A stretch of DNA of 62,806 nucleotides from an uncultured Akkermansia sp. (GCA_900548895.1 URLZ01000008.1:1-62806), one strand, 5' to 3'; numbered from the stretch's first letter, positions 48,911 to 57,913 are shown. Numbers and translations are program-made. The notes: a model not told the origin generated them from the letters alone.

Positions 48911-49759
48911 ATGGTCACCACCGAATACCCGTATGGAGACGAGTTCCCCGTCATCCGCATCAGCACCGCCCTCTGCACCGCCGAGCTCTCGCTCTACGGC
49001 GCCCACCTGATGAGCTGGACCCCTACCGGACAGAAACCCGTGCTCTACATGAGCCCGCGCAGCAGCTTCCGCAAGGGCAAGGCCCTGCGCGGCGGCATCC
49101 CCCTCTGCTGGCCTTGGTTCGGCAAACACCCGCAGGACGCCTCGCGCCCCGCCCACGGCATCGCCCGCACCTCCCTCTGGCAGCTCGCCTCGCAGCAGGA
49201 GGGTGAAGACGGCCGCGTGCGCCTGCTGCTCGCCCTGCCGCCGACGGACGGCGAGACACCCAGCGCCGCCCTCGCCGTCGAGATCGGCAACGAGCTCACC
49301 ATGAGTCTCATGACGATGGACGTTCCGCACGCCATGCCCTTCTCCGCCGCCATGCACAGCTACTTCGCCGTCAGCGACTACGAGAAAGTCGCCCTCACCG
49401 GCCTCGAAGAGTGCCCCTTCACCGAATACGCTGCGGACCCGACGCCTCACGCCGAAGACCCCCTCATCCCCGCCGGGCACATCGACCGCATCTACTGCCC
49501 CGTGTCCGAGAACGCCGACATCACCCTGCACGACCCCGGCTGGAAGCGCAGCATCCGCATCAGCCGAGCCGGCTCCGGCTCCTGCGTCGTCTGGAACCCC
49601 GGCGCCAAGCTCGCCGCCGACATGGCGGACCTCGGCGCCGGCGAGCAGCAGCACTTCCTCTGCGTCGAGACCACCGTCGTCCCCGAAGAGAACATCACCC
49701 TGCGCTACGGCGACACCCACGAGCTGACGATGCGCATCCAAGTCATCCCCATCGATTGA
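48911..49759 (+). CDS. D-hexose-6-phosphate mutarotase-like (YeaD/aldose 1-epimerase family)
   Basis: 282 residues. LYGAHLMSWTPTGQKPVLYMS, KALRGGIPLCWPWFG, PAHGIARTSLW and the C-terminal VVWNPGAKLAADMADLG with FLCVETTVV match the YeaD group, including the catalytic His in HGIAR and Glu in VET. It interconverts alpha and beta anomers of glucose 6-phosphate or a similar sugar phosphate in the cytoplasm. Confidence 0.92.
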   Translation: MVTTEYPYGDEFPVIRISTALCTAELSLYGAHLMSWTPTGQKPVLYMSPRSSFRKGKALRGGIPLCWPWFGKHPQDASRPAHGIARTSLWQLASQQEGEDGRVRLLLALPPTDGETPSAALAVEIGNELTMSLMTMDVPHAMPFSAAMHSYFAVSDYEKVALTGLEECPFTEYAADPTPHAEDPLIPAGHIDRIYCPVSENADITLHDPGWKRSIRISRAGSGSCVVWNPGAKLAADMADLGAGEQQHFLCVETTVVPEENITLRYGDTHELTMRIQVIPID

Positions 49760-49885
49760 TGGCCCGCATCCGGCGGCATCCGACGGCATCCGGCGCCTCA
49801 CGCCGCCCGTCTGAGCTTCCCGCCCGCGCCACCGATCGCGCTGTCCGCCCGTCCCGATCTGCCCCATCCTCACTGCCCTTCGCCC

Positions 49886-50596
49886 ATGTTCAAGCTGCAT
49901 CTCCGCTACAAGCGACTCATCGTCGCGGCCCTCATCCCCCTGCTGCTGATCGCCCTCATCGCGGCCGTGGCGCAGGGAGTCACGGGCGTCATGTCGTCCG
50001 GGCACTGCCACGCCACGCCCGAAGCCTGCGGCAGCGAGAAGCGCATCGGCCTGCTGCTCGGCTGCTCCAAAAAGCTCGGCCCCTACAACAACCTCTACTT
50101 CGTCCGCCGCATGCAGGCCGCCGCGGAGCTCTGGCACGCCGGCAAACTCAGCTGCATCATCGTCTCGGGCGACAACAGCACCCCCTACTACAACGAACCG
50201 CGCGACATGCGTGAATCGCTCATCGAGCTCGGCGTGCCCGCCGCCGCCATCGTCGAGGACTTCGGCGGTATCTGCACCTACGACTCCGTCGTGCGTGCGC
50301 GCGACATCTTCTGCGTCGATCGCCTCCTCATCATCAGCCAGCCCGGCCACGTGCGCCGCGCCGTCGCCATCGCCCGCTGCCTCGGCATGGACGCCGAGGG
50401 CTACGAAGCCTCCAACCGCGGCATCAACCGCGGCAGCCGCATGCGCCAGTCCCTGCGCGAGTGCGGCGCGCGCGTCGCCATGCTCTACGATCTCATCTCC
50501 CTGCGCCGGCCCAAGTTCATGGGGCAGTGCATCCCGCTGCCCGCCACCGCCTCCTCGGCCTCCTCGGCGGCCTCAACGGCTTCCGCAGCTTTCTGA
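49886..50596 (+). CDS. SanA/YdcF-like (DUF218) membrane protein
   Basis: 236 residues. One N-terminal membrane segment (about 9-32), then the DUF218 fold: GLLLGCSKKLGPYNNLYFVRR, IIVSGDNSTPYYNE, MRESLIELGVPAAAIVEDFG, TYDSVVRARDIF. This arrangement is that of SanA (vancomycin sensitivity, envelope barrier). The C-terminus carries an Ala/Ser-rich tail of about 16 residues. Biochemical function is not established for the family. Confidence 0.88.
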   Translation: MFKLHLRYKRLIVAALIPLLLIALIAAVAQGVTGVMSSGHCHATPEACGSEKRIGLLLGCSKKLGPYNNLYFVRRMQAAAELWHAGKLSCIIVSGDNSTPYYNEPRDMRESLIELGVPAAAIVEDFGGICTYDSVVRARDIFCVDRLLIISQPGHVRRAVAIARCLGMDAEGYEASNRGINRGSRMRQSLRECGARVAMLYDLISLRRPKFMGQCIPLPATASSASSAASTASAAF

Positions 50597-50701
50597 ACCT
50601 CCCGCAGATCCCCGCAGACTTCTGATCCCCGCGCCTGAGCCCGCCCTTCCCCTCAGCCCTTTCTCTCCCCTCCTCCCCTTCCGCCTCCTCCCCTCACCTG
50701 C

Positions 50702-52258
50702 ATGAAAAGCCTCATCACCTGCTGCACCATCGCCGGCCTCGCCGAATGGGTCTGCTGCCCCGGCGAGCACAACGGCGCCGTCATCCGAGCCCTGGCCGAC
50801 TGCCCCCTGGTGCACCGCTGGAGCCAGAGCGATGAGCGCACCGCCGCCTACTTTGCCCTCGGGCGCATGCAGGCCACCGGCCGCCCCGTCGCCATCGTCG
50901 CCGGCAGCGGCAGCGCCGCCGCCGCCCTCGCCCCCGCCGTCGTCGAAGCCTATTACCAGCGCCGGCCCCTCGTCATCATCACCGTCGACCCCGCCGCCCA
51001 CGCCGGCGCCGCCGCGAGACCCGGCTGCATCGAACACGAAGGCATGTTCGGCATGTATGCCCCCAGCCTCGACATCACCCTGCCCTGCGCCGTCTCAGAC
51101 CTCCCCGACCTCAGCGGACTCTTCACCGAAGGCTTCCCCATCCACCTCAACCTGCGCCTTGAAGCCGGCGCCGCCCTCAGCGGCGACTACAGCACCCTCG
51201 AGCTCGGCGACGCCCCCCGCCCCCCGCGCTTCCACGGTTCCCTCGTCGAGCTCTCGCAGATGCTGCGCTTCCGCGCCCGCGAAGGCCTCGTGCTCATCAT
51301 CGGCGCCCTCGAGCCCTCCGAGCAGGAGCCCGTCCTCTGGCTGGCCCAGACCCTCTGCGTCCCCCTGCTGGCCGAAGCCTCCAGCGGCCTGCGCGAAGAG
51401 CTCTCCGCCCTGCTGCTGCACGGCGGCGACGAAAGCCTCTGCCAGAACCCGCCGCCCTACGTCCTGCGCCTCGGCGACATCCCCACCGGCCGCTTCTGGA
51501 AACAGCTCGAAAACCTGCCCGAGACCGAAGTCTACTCCATCACCCGCACCGGCTTCTCCGGCCTGAGCCGCCGCAGCCACGTCATCGAAGGCGAGCCCGA
51601 GCAAATCATGAAAGCCCTCGGCGACGTCCCGCACGTCGGCGACGTCCTGCGCCTGCTGCGCGCCGGCCGCCACTACACCGGGCAAGTTGAAGAAGCCCTG
51701 CTCGCCGCCCCGGAATCCGAAGCCGCCATGGTGCGCTACCTCTCCAACCACGTCTGCATGGCGGATGTCCTCTGCCTCGGCAGCGGCAGCTGCACCGAGC
51801 TCTGGAACCGCTACGCCCAGGTGCGCGTCCCCACCGTCTATCTCCGCGCCAACACCGCCAACAGCGGCAGCGACGGCACCATCGCCTCCTTCCTCGGCAA
51901 CGCCGCCGACGCACCCTTCGCCTGCTGCTTCACCGGAGATCTCGCCCTGCTGCGCGACCTCGGCGCCGCCGGCCTGCTCCCCCAGCTCGCCCCCGGCAAG
52001 CGCATCGTCGCCGTCCTCAACAACGGAGGCGCCGGGCGTGCCGACTCCCCCGAGCTCGACGACGAACTGCGCCGCCTCATGGTGCAGCCCCCGCCCTATA
52101 GCCTCGCCGAAGTCGCCCGCCTCTGGGGCGCGGAATATCACGCCCTCTACAGCGAAGCCGACTTCGACATCCTCGACAGCCTCGACGACAACGCCTTCGT
52201 ACTGCTCGACATCCAAGCCGACAGCCCCGGGCTCGGCACCCGCAGCTTCATGCCCTGA
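50702..52258 (+). CDS. MenD-like thiamine-diphosphate enzyme
   Basis: 518 residues. The N-domain fits MenD: SDERTAAYFALGRMQATGRP with the ThDP-activating Glu45 and VAIVAGSGSAAAALAPAVVEAYYQRRP. The C-domain has NSGSDGTIASFLGNA, FTGDLALLRDLGA and VLNNGGAGRAD, which replace GDLSFLHDxN and NNDGGGIF of MenD. The substrate-binding SPGSRS of MenD is CPGEHN here (Pro20-Asn24), so the key Arg is missing. Real MenD makes SEPHCHC from isochorismate and 2-oxoglutarate. No other men gene is near. Either a very divergent MenD or a related 2-oxoacid enzyme with a different substrate. Confidence 0.7.
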   Translation: MKSLITCCTIAGLAEWVCCPGEHNGAVIRALADCPLVHRWSQSDERTAAYFALGRMQATGRPVAIVAGSGSAAAALAPAVVEAYYQRRPLVIITVDPAAHAGAAARPGCIEHEGMFGMYAPSLDITLPCAVSDLPDLSGLFTEGFPIHLNLRLEAGAALSGDYSTLELGDAPRPPRFHGSLVELSQMLRFRAREGLVLIIGALEPSEQEPVLWLAQTLCVPLLAEASSGLREELSALLLHGGDESLCQNPPPYVLRLGDIPTGRFWKQLENLPETEVYSITRTGFSGLSRRSHVIEGEPEQIMKALGDVPHVGDVLRLLRAGRHYTGQVEEALLAAPESEAAMVRYLSNHVCMADVLCLGSGSCTELWNRYAQVRVPTVYLRANTANSGSDGTIASFLGNAADAPFACCFTGDLALLRDLGAAGLLPQLAPGKRIVAVLNNGGAGRADSPELDDELRRLMVQPPPYSLAEVARLWGAEYHALYSEADFDILDSLDDNAFVLLDIQADSPGLGTRSFMP

Positions 52259-52368
52259 AGCGCGGAGGCGTCCTCGCGCGCAGAGTGCGGGAGACCTCGC
52301 CCCATGAGCCCGCTGCCCCCTCCGCTGCCCCCTGTGTCCATGATTTCAGACAGCCCCCGAATTCCCGC

Positions 52369-52397
52369 TTGAACACGCGCGAGTCAACTGCTAAACT
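52369..52397 (+). promoter_or_regulatory. sigma70-type promoter, near-leaderless, of the U32-like pair
   Basis: TTGAAC (52369-52374), 17-base spacer, TAAACT (52392-52397), 10 bases to the ATG at 52408. Confidence 0.65.
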
Positions 52398-52407
52398 ACC
52401 GAAGCGG

Positions 52408-53376
52408 ATGCCGGAAGTCTCCCCATACCTGAGCCCCCATCGCACCGAAGCCGTCTGGGACGTCTCCGGAGCCTTCGTCGCCGATCGCGAACTGGTGGCC
52501 TTTTATCAATTCTGCCGCGAGACCCTGGGCCTTGAACCCTTCCACATCGTCCACGGCGCCCCCCTCTGCCTCTGGAACAGCGGGCGAGTCCTCTCGCACA
52601 TGATGCGCGAGGCCGAAGACGTCCGCCAGGCCGGCCTGGCCTACGAACAGCTGGGCATCAGCGTCTACCTCACCTTCACCAACCTCCTGCTCGGGCCGCA
52701 GGAGCTCAAGGACCCCGCCGGCCACGCCCTCTGCCGATTCTTCACCCGGCACAACCCGACCGGGCGCAACGCCGCCATCATCGCCAACCACGGCCTGCGC
52801 GAACTCCTTCGGCGCGAGTACCCCGACCTGCGCCTCATCTCCTCCGTCCTCCACATCACCAACAACGAGCCCGAGCGCAGTCCGGACGTCTACCGCCGCC
52901 TCGCCGACGAGTACGACGAAGTCATGGTGCACCCGGACGACGTCCGCCGCCCCGAACTGCTGGAGAAGCTGGAGAACAAGGACAAATACATCCTGCTCGT
53001 CAACGAGTATTGCATCCGCAACTGCCCCATTCGCTCCTTCCACTACCGCAGCCTCTCCGAGCAGGCCCTCAACTTCCTGAGCTACGACGACTCGCGCTTC
53101 GCTCAGGCCCAGGCCAACAACGGCTGCCGCAACCTCCACACCCTCCTCAGCGACGAGAAGCGCCGCGTTCTCGCCCTCAACGAACCGGAGATCAACACCC
53201 TGTACGACATGGGCTTCCGCCACTTCAAACTTCAGGGGCGCGGGCACGCCAACGCCGCCCCCCTGCTGGCCGACCTGCTCCGCCTCATCCTGCGAAGCGA
53301 CGGCCCCGCGGAGAGCAGCATGCACGCCGTCGGCGTGCGCTTCTGGGAGTCCCTCAGCCCCGCATCCGAACGATGA
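52408..53376 (+). CDS. U32-like TIM-barrel protein, first of an overlapping pair
   Basis: 322 residues. Not a classical U32 signature, but the layout is U32-like: repeated beta-alpha units, VMVHPDD (172-178), ILLVNEYCIRNCPIRSFHY (Cys202, Cys206), Cys240 in NNGC and the late DMGFRHFKLQGRG, which parallels LKLEGRG in the U32 protein at 21410-22669. The cysteines could hold an Fe-S cluster. It overlaps the next gene by 4 bases (ATGA), so the two are coupled. Function unknown; U32 enzymes act in oxygen-independent hydroxylation. The start at 52408 comes from the promoter; an earlier in-frame ATG at 52285 is upstream of that promoter. Confidence 0.7.
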   Translation: MPEVSPYLSPHRTEAVWDVSGAFVADRELVAFYQFCRETLGLEPFHIVHGAPLCLWNSGRVLSHMMREAEDVRQAGLAYEQLGISVYLTFTNLLLGPQELKDPAGHALCRFFTRHNPTGRNAAIIANHGLRELLRREYPDLRLISSVLHITNNEPERSPDVYRRLADEYDEVMVHPDDVRRPELLEKLENKDKYILLVNEYCIRNCPIRSFHYRSLSEQALNFLSYDDSRFAQAQANNGCRNLHTLLSDEKRRVLALNEPEINTLYDMGFRHFKLQGRGHANAAPLLADLLRLILRSDGPAESSMHAVGVRFWESLSPASER

Positions 53377-54428
53377 GCGCGAACCAAGACATCATCACCC
53401 GCGCCGAAGCCCGGCGCCGCACGGACTTCCTCATCCGCGACGACATGCCCGACTCCCGCTGGATTCTCGAGGGCGCCTTCCGCTGGGACGACAGCCTCTG
53501 CGACCTGCATGATCAGCTGGAGCAGATGGGCGTTCCGCGGGGCGTCACCCAGTTCGCCGGAGCCCCGCCCTGCCTCTGGAGCCTGGACTGGCACCAACCG
53601 CGCGCCCCCTACAGCCTCGAGCGCGCCGACGCCCTCATCCGGCGATACGCCGCCCTTCGCCGAGGCCTGACCCTCATCTTCGACCGCCCCCGCCTCAGCG
53701 AAGCCGATCTCGAAGACCCCTACGGCATGCGCCTCGTCGAGCTGCTCCTGCAGGCCGACCCGCAGCGCAACGCCGTCTGCGTCGCCCATGACGAACTGGC
53801 GCGCCGGCTCCGCTCGCGCTTCCCGAACCTGCACCTCATCTGCCACGTCAACCGCCTCGTCGCCGAAACCGGCAAGCGCGGCCCCGAGCTCTACGAGCGC
53901 CTCGGGCAGCTCTATCACCGCACCATGCTGCACCCCGACGACGCCCTGCGCCCCGCGCTGGTGCAAAACCTCAGCCGGCGGCAGCGTTTGGACGTTGTCG
54001 TGAATGACCCCTGCCTGCGGCATTGCTCCGTGCGGCGGGATCACATGAACCTGCTGGCCGCCCGCCGCGCACGCCCCTGCGACATGCTGCTGGCCGAGCA
54101 GGTGAAGCGCCTCTGCGACCGGGCCGGCTGCCTCGCCTCCTCAGCCGGTGCACCGCTCCCCGTCGGCGAATGCCGCTTCAACTTCCTCACCCGCGAGGAC
54201 AGCCGGCGCCTGTATGATGTCGGCATCCGCTGCTTCCACGTCCAGGCGCAGCCCTACCGCAACGAGCTCACCCTGCTCTGGGACTTCCTGCACTGCCTCT
54301 TCGACGAGCGCCCCGAATACAGCCACTACCGCGCCGCCATCACCACCTCCGTCCTCTCGGCCATCCACCGCCACCGCGCAACCCTGCCGAGCGGACTCGG
54401 ACACTTTTCCTTCTCACTCCCGGAGTGA
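53373..54428 (+). CDS. U32-like TIM-barrel protein, second of an overlapping pair
   Basis: 351 residues, paralogous to its upstream neighbour: GAPPCLW (63-69; GAPLCLW in the first), TMLHPDD (184-190), VVVNDPCLRHCSVRR (Cys214, Cys218) and RRLYDVGIRCFHVQAQ. Further Cys at 236, 248, 253 and 267. The late FKLQGR of the first protein is FHVQAQ here, so one partner has lost a conserved Gly-Arg and may be structural. ATGA overlap with the first gene and only 30 bases to metK indicate one operon. A heterodimer like UbiU-UbiV is a reasonable guess, not shown. Confidence 0.68.
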   Translation: MSANQDIITRAEARRRTDFLIRDDMPDSRWILEGAFRWDDSLCDLHDQLEQMGVPRGVTQFAGAPPCLWSLDWHQPRAPYSLERADALIRRYAALRRGLTLIFDRPRLSEADLEDPYGMRLVELLLQADPQRNAVCVAHDELARRLRSRFPNLHLICHVNRLVAETGKRGPELYERLGQLYHRTMLHPDDALRPALVQNLSRRQRLDVVVNDPCLRHCSVRRDHMNLLAARRARPCDMLLAEQVKRLCDRAGCLASSAGAPLPVGECRFNFLTREDSRRLYDVGIRCFHVQAQPYRNELTLLWDFLHCLFDERPEYSHYRAAITTSVLSAIHRHRATLPSGLGHFSFSLPE

Positions 54429-54458
54429 GATCCAAACATCCTGAATCAGAAAACGCAT

Positions 54459-55637
54459 ATGAAACACCTGCATCTGTTCACCTCTGAATCCGTCGGCGAA
54501 GGACACCCCGACAAAGTCGCCGACTACATCTCAGACACCATCCTCGACGCCTGCCTCGAGCAGGACCCGGACAGCCGCGTCGCCTGCGAAACCCTCGTCA
54601 AAGACCAGCACGTCGTCCTCGCCGGTGAAATCACCACCACCGCCCGCCTCGACTACGACCGCCTCGTGCGCGACACCATCCGCGCCATCGGCTACCGCAC
54701 CGCGGACGACGACCCCGTCTTCAACGCCGAGAGCGTCGACATCACCAACTACCTCTCCACCCAGAGCCCCGACATCGCCCAAGGCGTCGACGCCCGCGAA
54801 GCCGAAGGCAAGGAAGGCAGCGAGCAGGGCGCCGGCGATCAGGGCATCATGTTCGGCTTCGCCTCCGACGAAACCCCCGAGCTCATGCCCGCACCCATCA
54901 TGTTCTCGCACCGCATCATGCGCGAACTCGCCCGCGTGCGCCACAGCGGCGAAGTCCCCTGGCTGCGCCCCGACAGCAAGAGCCAAGTCGCCATCGAATA
55001 CGGCGAAGACGGCAAACCCGCCCGCATCCTCAACGTCGTGCTGAGCACCCAGCACCGTGAAGAAGTCAGCATCGAAACCATCCGCAGCTTCTGCCGCGAC
55101 CTCATCCTGCGCGTCCTGCCCGCCGATCTCATCACCCCCGAGACCGAATTCTTCATCAACCCCACCGGGCGCTTCGTCATCGGCGGCCCGCACGGAGACT
55201 CCGGCCTCACCGGCCGCAAGATCATCGTCGACACCTACGGCGGCATGGGCCGCCACGGCGGCGGCGCCTTCTCCGGCAAAGACTGCAGCAAAGTCGATCG
55301 CTCCGGCGCCTACATGTGCCGCTGGGTCGCCAAACACATCGTCGCTGCCGGCCTCGCCAGCCGCTGCGAACTCCAAGTCGCCTACGCCATCGGCAAAGCC
55401 TCCCCCGTCTCCATCATGCTCGACGTGCAGACCTACGGCACCGCCAAGCTGCCCGAGGAGGAAATCATCCGCCGCGTCAACAAGGCCTTCTCCTTCAAAC
55501 CCGCCGACATGATCGCCGCCCTCGGCCTCAAGCGCCCCATCTTCCGACACTCCACCAACTACGGCCACTTCACCAAGGCCGACCTGCCCTGGGAGACCCT
55601 CGACGAGCAGAAACTCGACATCCTGCGCCGCGGTTGA
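54459..55637 (+). CDS. metK: S-adenosylmethionine synthetase
   Basis: 392 residues. [32 protein letters not shown] and the phosphate-binding [19 protein letters not shown] are all present. It makes SAM from methionine and ATP. It sits 30 bases behind the U32-like pair, without its own visible promoter and without room for a SAM riboswitch, so it is probably transcribed with that pair. Confidence 0.98.
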   Translation: MKHLHLFTSESVGEGHPDKVADYISDTILDACLEQDPDSRVACETLVKDQHVVLAGEITTTARLDYDRLVRDTIRAIGYRTADDDPVFNAESVDITNYLSTQSPDIAQGVDAREAEGKEGSEQGAGDQGIMFGFASDETPELMPAPIMFSHRIMRELARVRHSGEVPWLRPDSKSQVAIEYGEDGKPARILNVVLSTQHREEVSIETIRSFCRDLILRVLPADLITPETEFFINPTGRFVIGGPHGDSGLTGRKIIVDTYGGMGRHGGGAFSGKDCSKVDRSGAYMCRWVAKHIVAAGLASRCELQVAYAIGKASPVSIMLDVQTYGTAKLPEEEIIRRVNKAFSFKPADMIAALGLKRPIFRHSTNYGHFTKADLPWETLDEQKLDILRRG

Positions 55638-55994
55638 GTCGCCATCCGGCAGACCTCCCGCGCTGTGGCTGAAGCGACATCCTGCGCCGCAGCCACAGCC
55701 CGCGCTGCGGCCGAAGCCGCGCCGAATACCTCGCCGGATGCCGCACTGAGCCCGGCCGCCGAAGGGCAGAGCCGAGCCCCGTCGCGGCATCCAGCCGCTG
55801 CATCCGAAAGCCGCATCCGAACGCTGAATCCGGCCCCGAATGCGGCCGCAGAACGCGGCGGCACCTCCCCACCGGCACCGAGTCTCTCCCCCGCGACGAG
55901 ACCCGGTGCCGGTCGCGTTCTCCCCCTCGGCTCCTCCTCCCTTTCGTCCCCTCGCGCACCCTCCCTCACCCCCGCGCATCAGCTGCCCCGCGCC
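55638..55994. other. 357-base gap with 13-base repeats
   Basis: Contains the 13-base array at 55758-55835. A frame continuous with the DUF2752 gene is open across it but reads as Ala/Pro/Ser-rich low complexity, so it is not counted as coding. Confidence 0.5.
55758..55835. repeat. six 13-base tandem units, four of them well conserved
   Basis: The clear units are GCGGCATCCAGCC (55784), GCTGCATCCGAAA (55797), GCCGCATCCGAAC (55810) and GCTGAATCCGGCC (55823). Two weaker units lie before them at 55758 and 55771. Confidence 0.75.
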
Positions 55995-56513
55995 ATGTCC
56001 CCTCACCCCACTCCGGCCCCGAAGGACCCCGCCACCATGCCGCCCGTACCGCCCGTGCCGGGAGCTGAAGCGGCGGCGCCCCCACCCTCGGCCCTCCGTC
56101 GGGCGGCCCGCAGCGGCGTCGCCGCATGGCTCGGGCTGCTCCTGCCGCCCCTGCTGCTGCTCGGCCTCCTCCTCGCCAACAGCCTGAACCACGACGGCCT
56201 GAGCGCCGCCGTGCAGCGCCTCTCCCCCGGCTGCATCTTTCACCGCCTCACCGGCATCTCCTGCCCGGGCTGCGGCGGCACCCGCGCCCTCATCGCCCTG
56301 ATCGACGGCCACCCCCTCGCAGCCCTCCACTACAACTGGCTGTGGCTGCCCACCGCCCTCATCCTGCTCGAAGAGTACCTGCTGAGCCTCTGGCTGCGCC
56401 TGCACCCCGAGCAAGAGAGTCTGCGCTTCGCCCGCCCCCGCCTGCTCGCCCTGCGCCTCTACGCCCTCATTGTCGTCATCTGGTTCCCCGCGCGCAACAT
56501 CCTCGGCATCTGA
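55995..56513 (+). CDS. DUF2752 membrane protein
   Basis: 172 residues (start possibly at 56037). Pro-rich N-terminus, then a hydrophobic segment (GLLLPPLLLLGLLLANSL), the family signature CPGCGGTRALIALI, and two further membrane segments ending ALIVVIWFPARNILGI. DUF2752 proteins are small inner-membrane proteins of unknown role, often close to GYF_2 or CD225 genes; four such genes follow here. Confidence 0.85.
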   Translation: MSPHPTPAPKDPATMPPVPPVPGAEAAAPPPSALRRAARSGVAAWLGLLLPPLLLLGLLLANSLNHDGLSAAVQRLSPGCIFHRLTGISCPGCGGTRALIALIDGHPLAALHYNWLWLPTALILLEEYLLSLWLRLHPEQESLRFARPRLLALRLYALIVVIWFPARNILGI

Positions 56514-56634
56514 AGCCGCGCCGCTGAAAGCGGAGCCAGCACCACCCGCTCCGCCGCGATTGCCACCAACCCCGAGACCTCCCTCCCGCTGCCCCCCTCG
56601 CATAGTCGGAAGTTCCCGTGCCCGCAAAAAGAGC

Positions 56635-56663
56635 TTGACCGAAAGCCGAACGGGGTCTATATA
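56635..56663 (+). promoter_or_regulatory. promoter of GYF_2-CD225 gene 1
   Basis: TTGACC (56635-56640), 17-base spacer, TATATA (56658-56663), 7 bases to ATG. GAGCTTGAC precedes all four genes of the array. Confidence 0.75.
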
Positions 56664-56670
56664 GAAACGC

Positions 56671-57195
56671 ATGACCCCAACACCCTCTCCCGACGCCGCA
56701 CCCTATTATTATCTTGATAAACATGACGAGGTCGTCGGCCCCATGCCCCTGAGCGTCATCCGCGGCATGGTGCGGGCCGGCAGCCTGAGCGACACCGTCC
56801 TCGTTGCGCGCGAAGGAGCCTCATCGTGGACACCGCTCAACGCGTTGAACACGCCGCCGAGCGTCCCTGAAGGCCCCAAGAAACGCGGCGTCGTTCGGGC
56901 GCGCGTCGCTCGCACCCCCGTCATGCAACGCGGCCTCCGGCAGCCGCTCCACCCGGTCGGCGGGGTGCCGCCGAGACCCGAAAGCCATCTGGCGTGGGCC
57001 ATCCTCGTCACCGTCTTTTGCTGCTTGCCCTGCGGCATCGTCGCCATCGTGAGAGCCTCAACCGTCGAATCCCGCTACCGCAGCGGTGAATATGCGGCTG
57101 CTGCCGGAGCCTCGGAATCAGCGTACACGTGGTGCCTGTGGGGGACAATCCTCGGCCTCCTCTTCGGCGGCTCGTATCTGGTGTACTACATATGA
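56671..57195 (+). CDS. GYF_2-CD225 fusion protein, copy 1
   Basis: 174 residues. N-terminal GYF_2 (DUF4339) domain: YYYLDKHDEVVGPMPLSVIR with the Gly-Pro and the closing WTPLNAL. A basic/Pro-rich linker (about 65-105) leads to a CD225/dispanin domain: HLAWAILVTVFCCLPCGIVA, a re-entrant membrane segment, then ASTVESRYRSGEYAAA, then a second helix. It is the most diverged of the four copies. Membrane-associated; function unknown. GYF_2 is thought to bind proline-rich peptides. Confidence 0.88.
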   Translation: MTPTPSPDAAPYYYLDKHDEVVGPMPLSVIRGMVRAGSLSDTVLVAREGASSWTPLNALNTPPSVPEGPKKRGVVRARVARTPVMQRGLRQPLHPVGGVPPRPESHLAWAILVTVFCCLPCGIVAIVRASTVESRYRSGEYAAAAGASESAYTWCLWGTILGLLFGGSYLVYYI

Positions 57196-57273
57196 TGCCG
57201 AGTAGCGGGGCTTCCCCGCAATCATCCCGCTTGCCCTTCGCGGCAAATGGACCTCCCCATCCCGAGAAAGAGC

Positions 57274-57302
57274 TTGACTCAAACAAGGCGGGGTGTTATA
57301 TA
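57274..57302 (+). promoter_or_regulatory. promoter of GYF_2-CD225 gene 2
   Basis: TTGACT (57274-57279), 17-base spacer, TATATA (57297-57302), 7 bases to the ATG. Confidence 0.75.
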
Positions 57303-57309
57303 ACTCGAC

Positions 57310-57858
57310 ATGCCCTCCTCGCAGCAGCCTCTCTATTATTACCTGAACGAGCGCCAAGAGCCCGTGGGCCCCATCAGCTTTGAGACCATCAGCTCCCTTG
57401 TGCGCAGCGGCCAACTGCCCGCCTCCGTCCCCGTGGCGCAGGCCGGGGGTGCCGAGTGGATCCCGTACAGCACGTGGCTCTCCGCCTCGTCTGCGCCTTC
57501 GCTGCCCCCCATTCCGCCCTCGGTTGCTGCTCCCGAGCAGGCGCGTCCCGGCGTCCGCGCGCCCCGAGTCGGCTCCCCTGCGGCCTCCCTTCCGCCGCTT
57601 CCCTCTAACCTCCCTGTTCCCGGCGCCCAGCCCAAGCCCCCGAGCCACATGGTCTGGGCCATCCTGATCACCTGCCTGTGCTGCATCCCCTTGGGTGCCA
57701 TCGCCATCGCCAAAGCCTCCCTCGTCGACGGTCACTATTACGCGGGGCGCTACAACGAGGCTGTCCAAGCCTCGCGCTCCGCCGCTAAATGGTGCATCTG
57801 GGGGGCCATTCTGGGCATTTTGGGCATCGTTTTCGTCGTGCTCACGGAGCATGCCTGA
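57310..57858 (+). CDS. GYF_2-CD225 fusion protein, copy 2
   Basis: 182 residues. GYF_2 domain YYYLNERQEPVGPISFETIS to AEWIPYSTW; Pro/Ala-rich linker of about 45 residues, the longest of the set; CD225 domain SHMVWAILITCLCCIPLGAI, AIAKASLVDGHYYAGRYNEA, SAAKWCIWGAILG. The Cys-Cys before the Pro is the usual palmitoylation-type site of CD225 proteins in animals, here of unknown use. A nearly identical RSAAKWCIWG segment appears in copy 3. Confidence 0.9.
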   Translation: MPSSQQPLYYYLNERQEPVGPISFETISSLVRSGQLPASVPVAQAGGAEWIPYSTWLSASSAPSLPPIPPSVAAPEQARPGVRAPRVGSPAASLPPLPSNLPVPGAQPKPPSHMVWAILITCLCCIPLGAIAIAKASLVDGHYYAGRYNEAVQASRSAAKWCIWGAILGILGIVFVVLTEHA

Positions 57859-57913
57859 GAGCCCCAGTTTCGGCGAGAGTCGCGACAAGGGCCTTCCTGA
57901 GACAGGGGAGAGC

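Noticed and set aside
50702..52258. Calling this gene menD outright
   Set aside because: The SPGSRS Arg and the NNDGGGIF loop are not kept, and no other men gene is adjacent.
55665..55994. N-terminal extension of the DUF2752 protein
   Set aside because: The extension reads as Ala/Pro/Ser low complexity with 13-base repeats and has no start signal.
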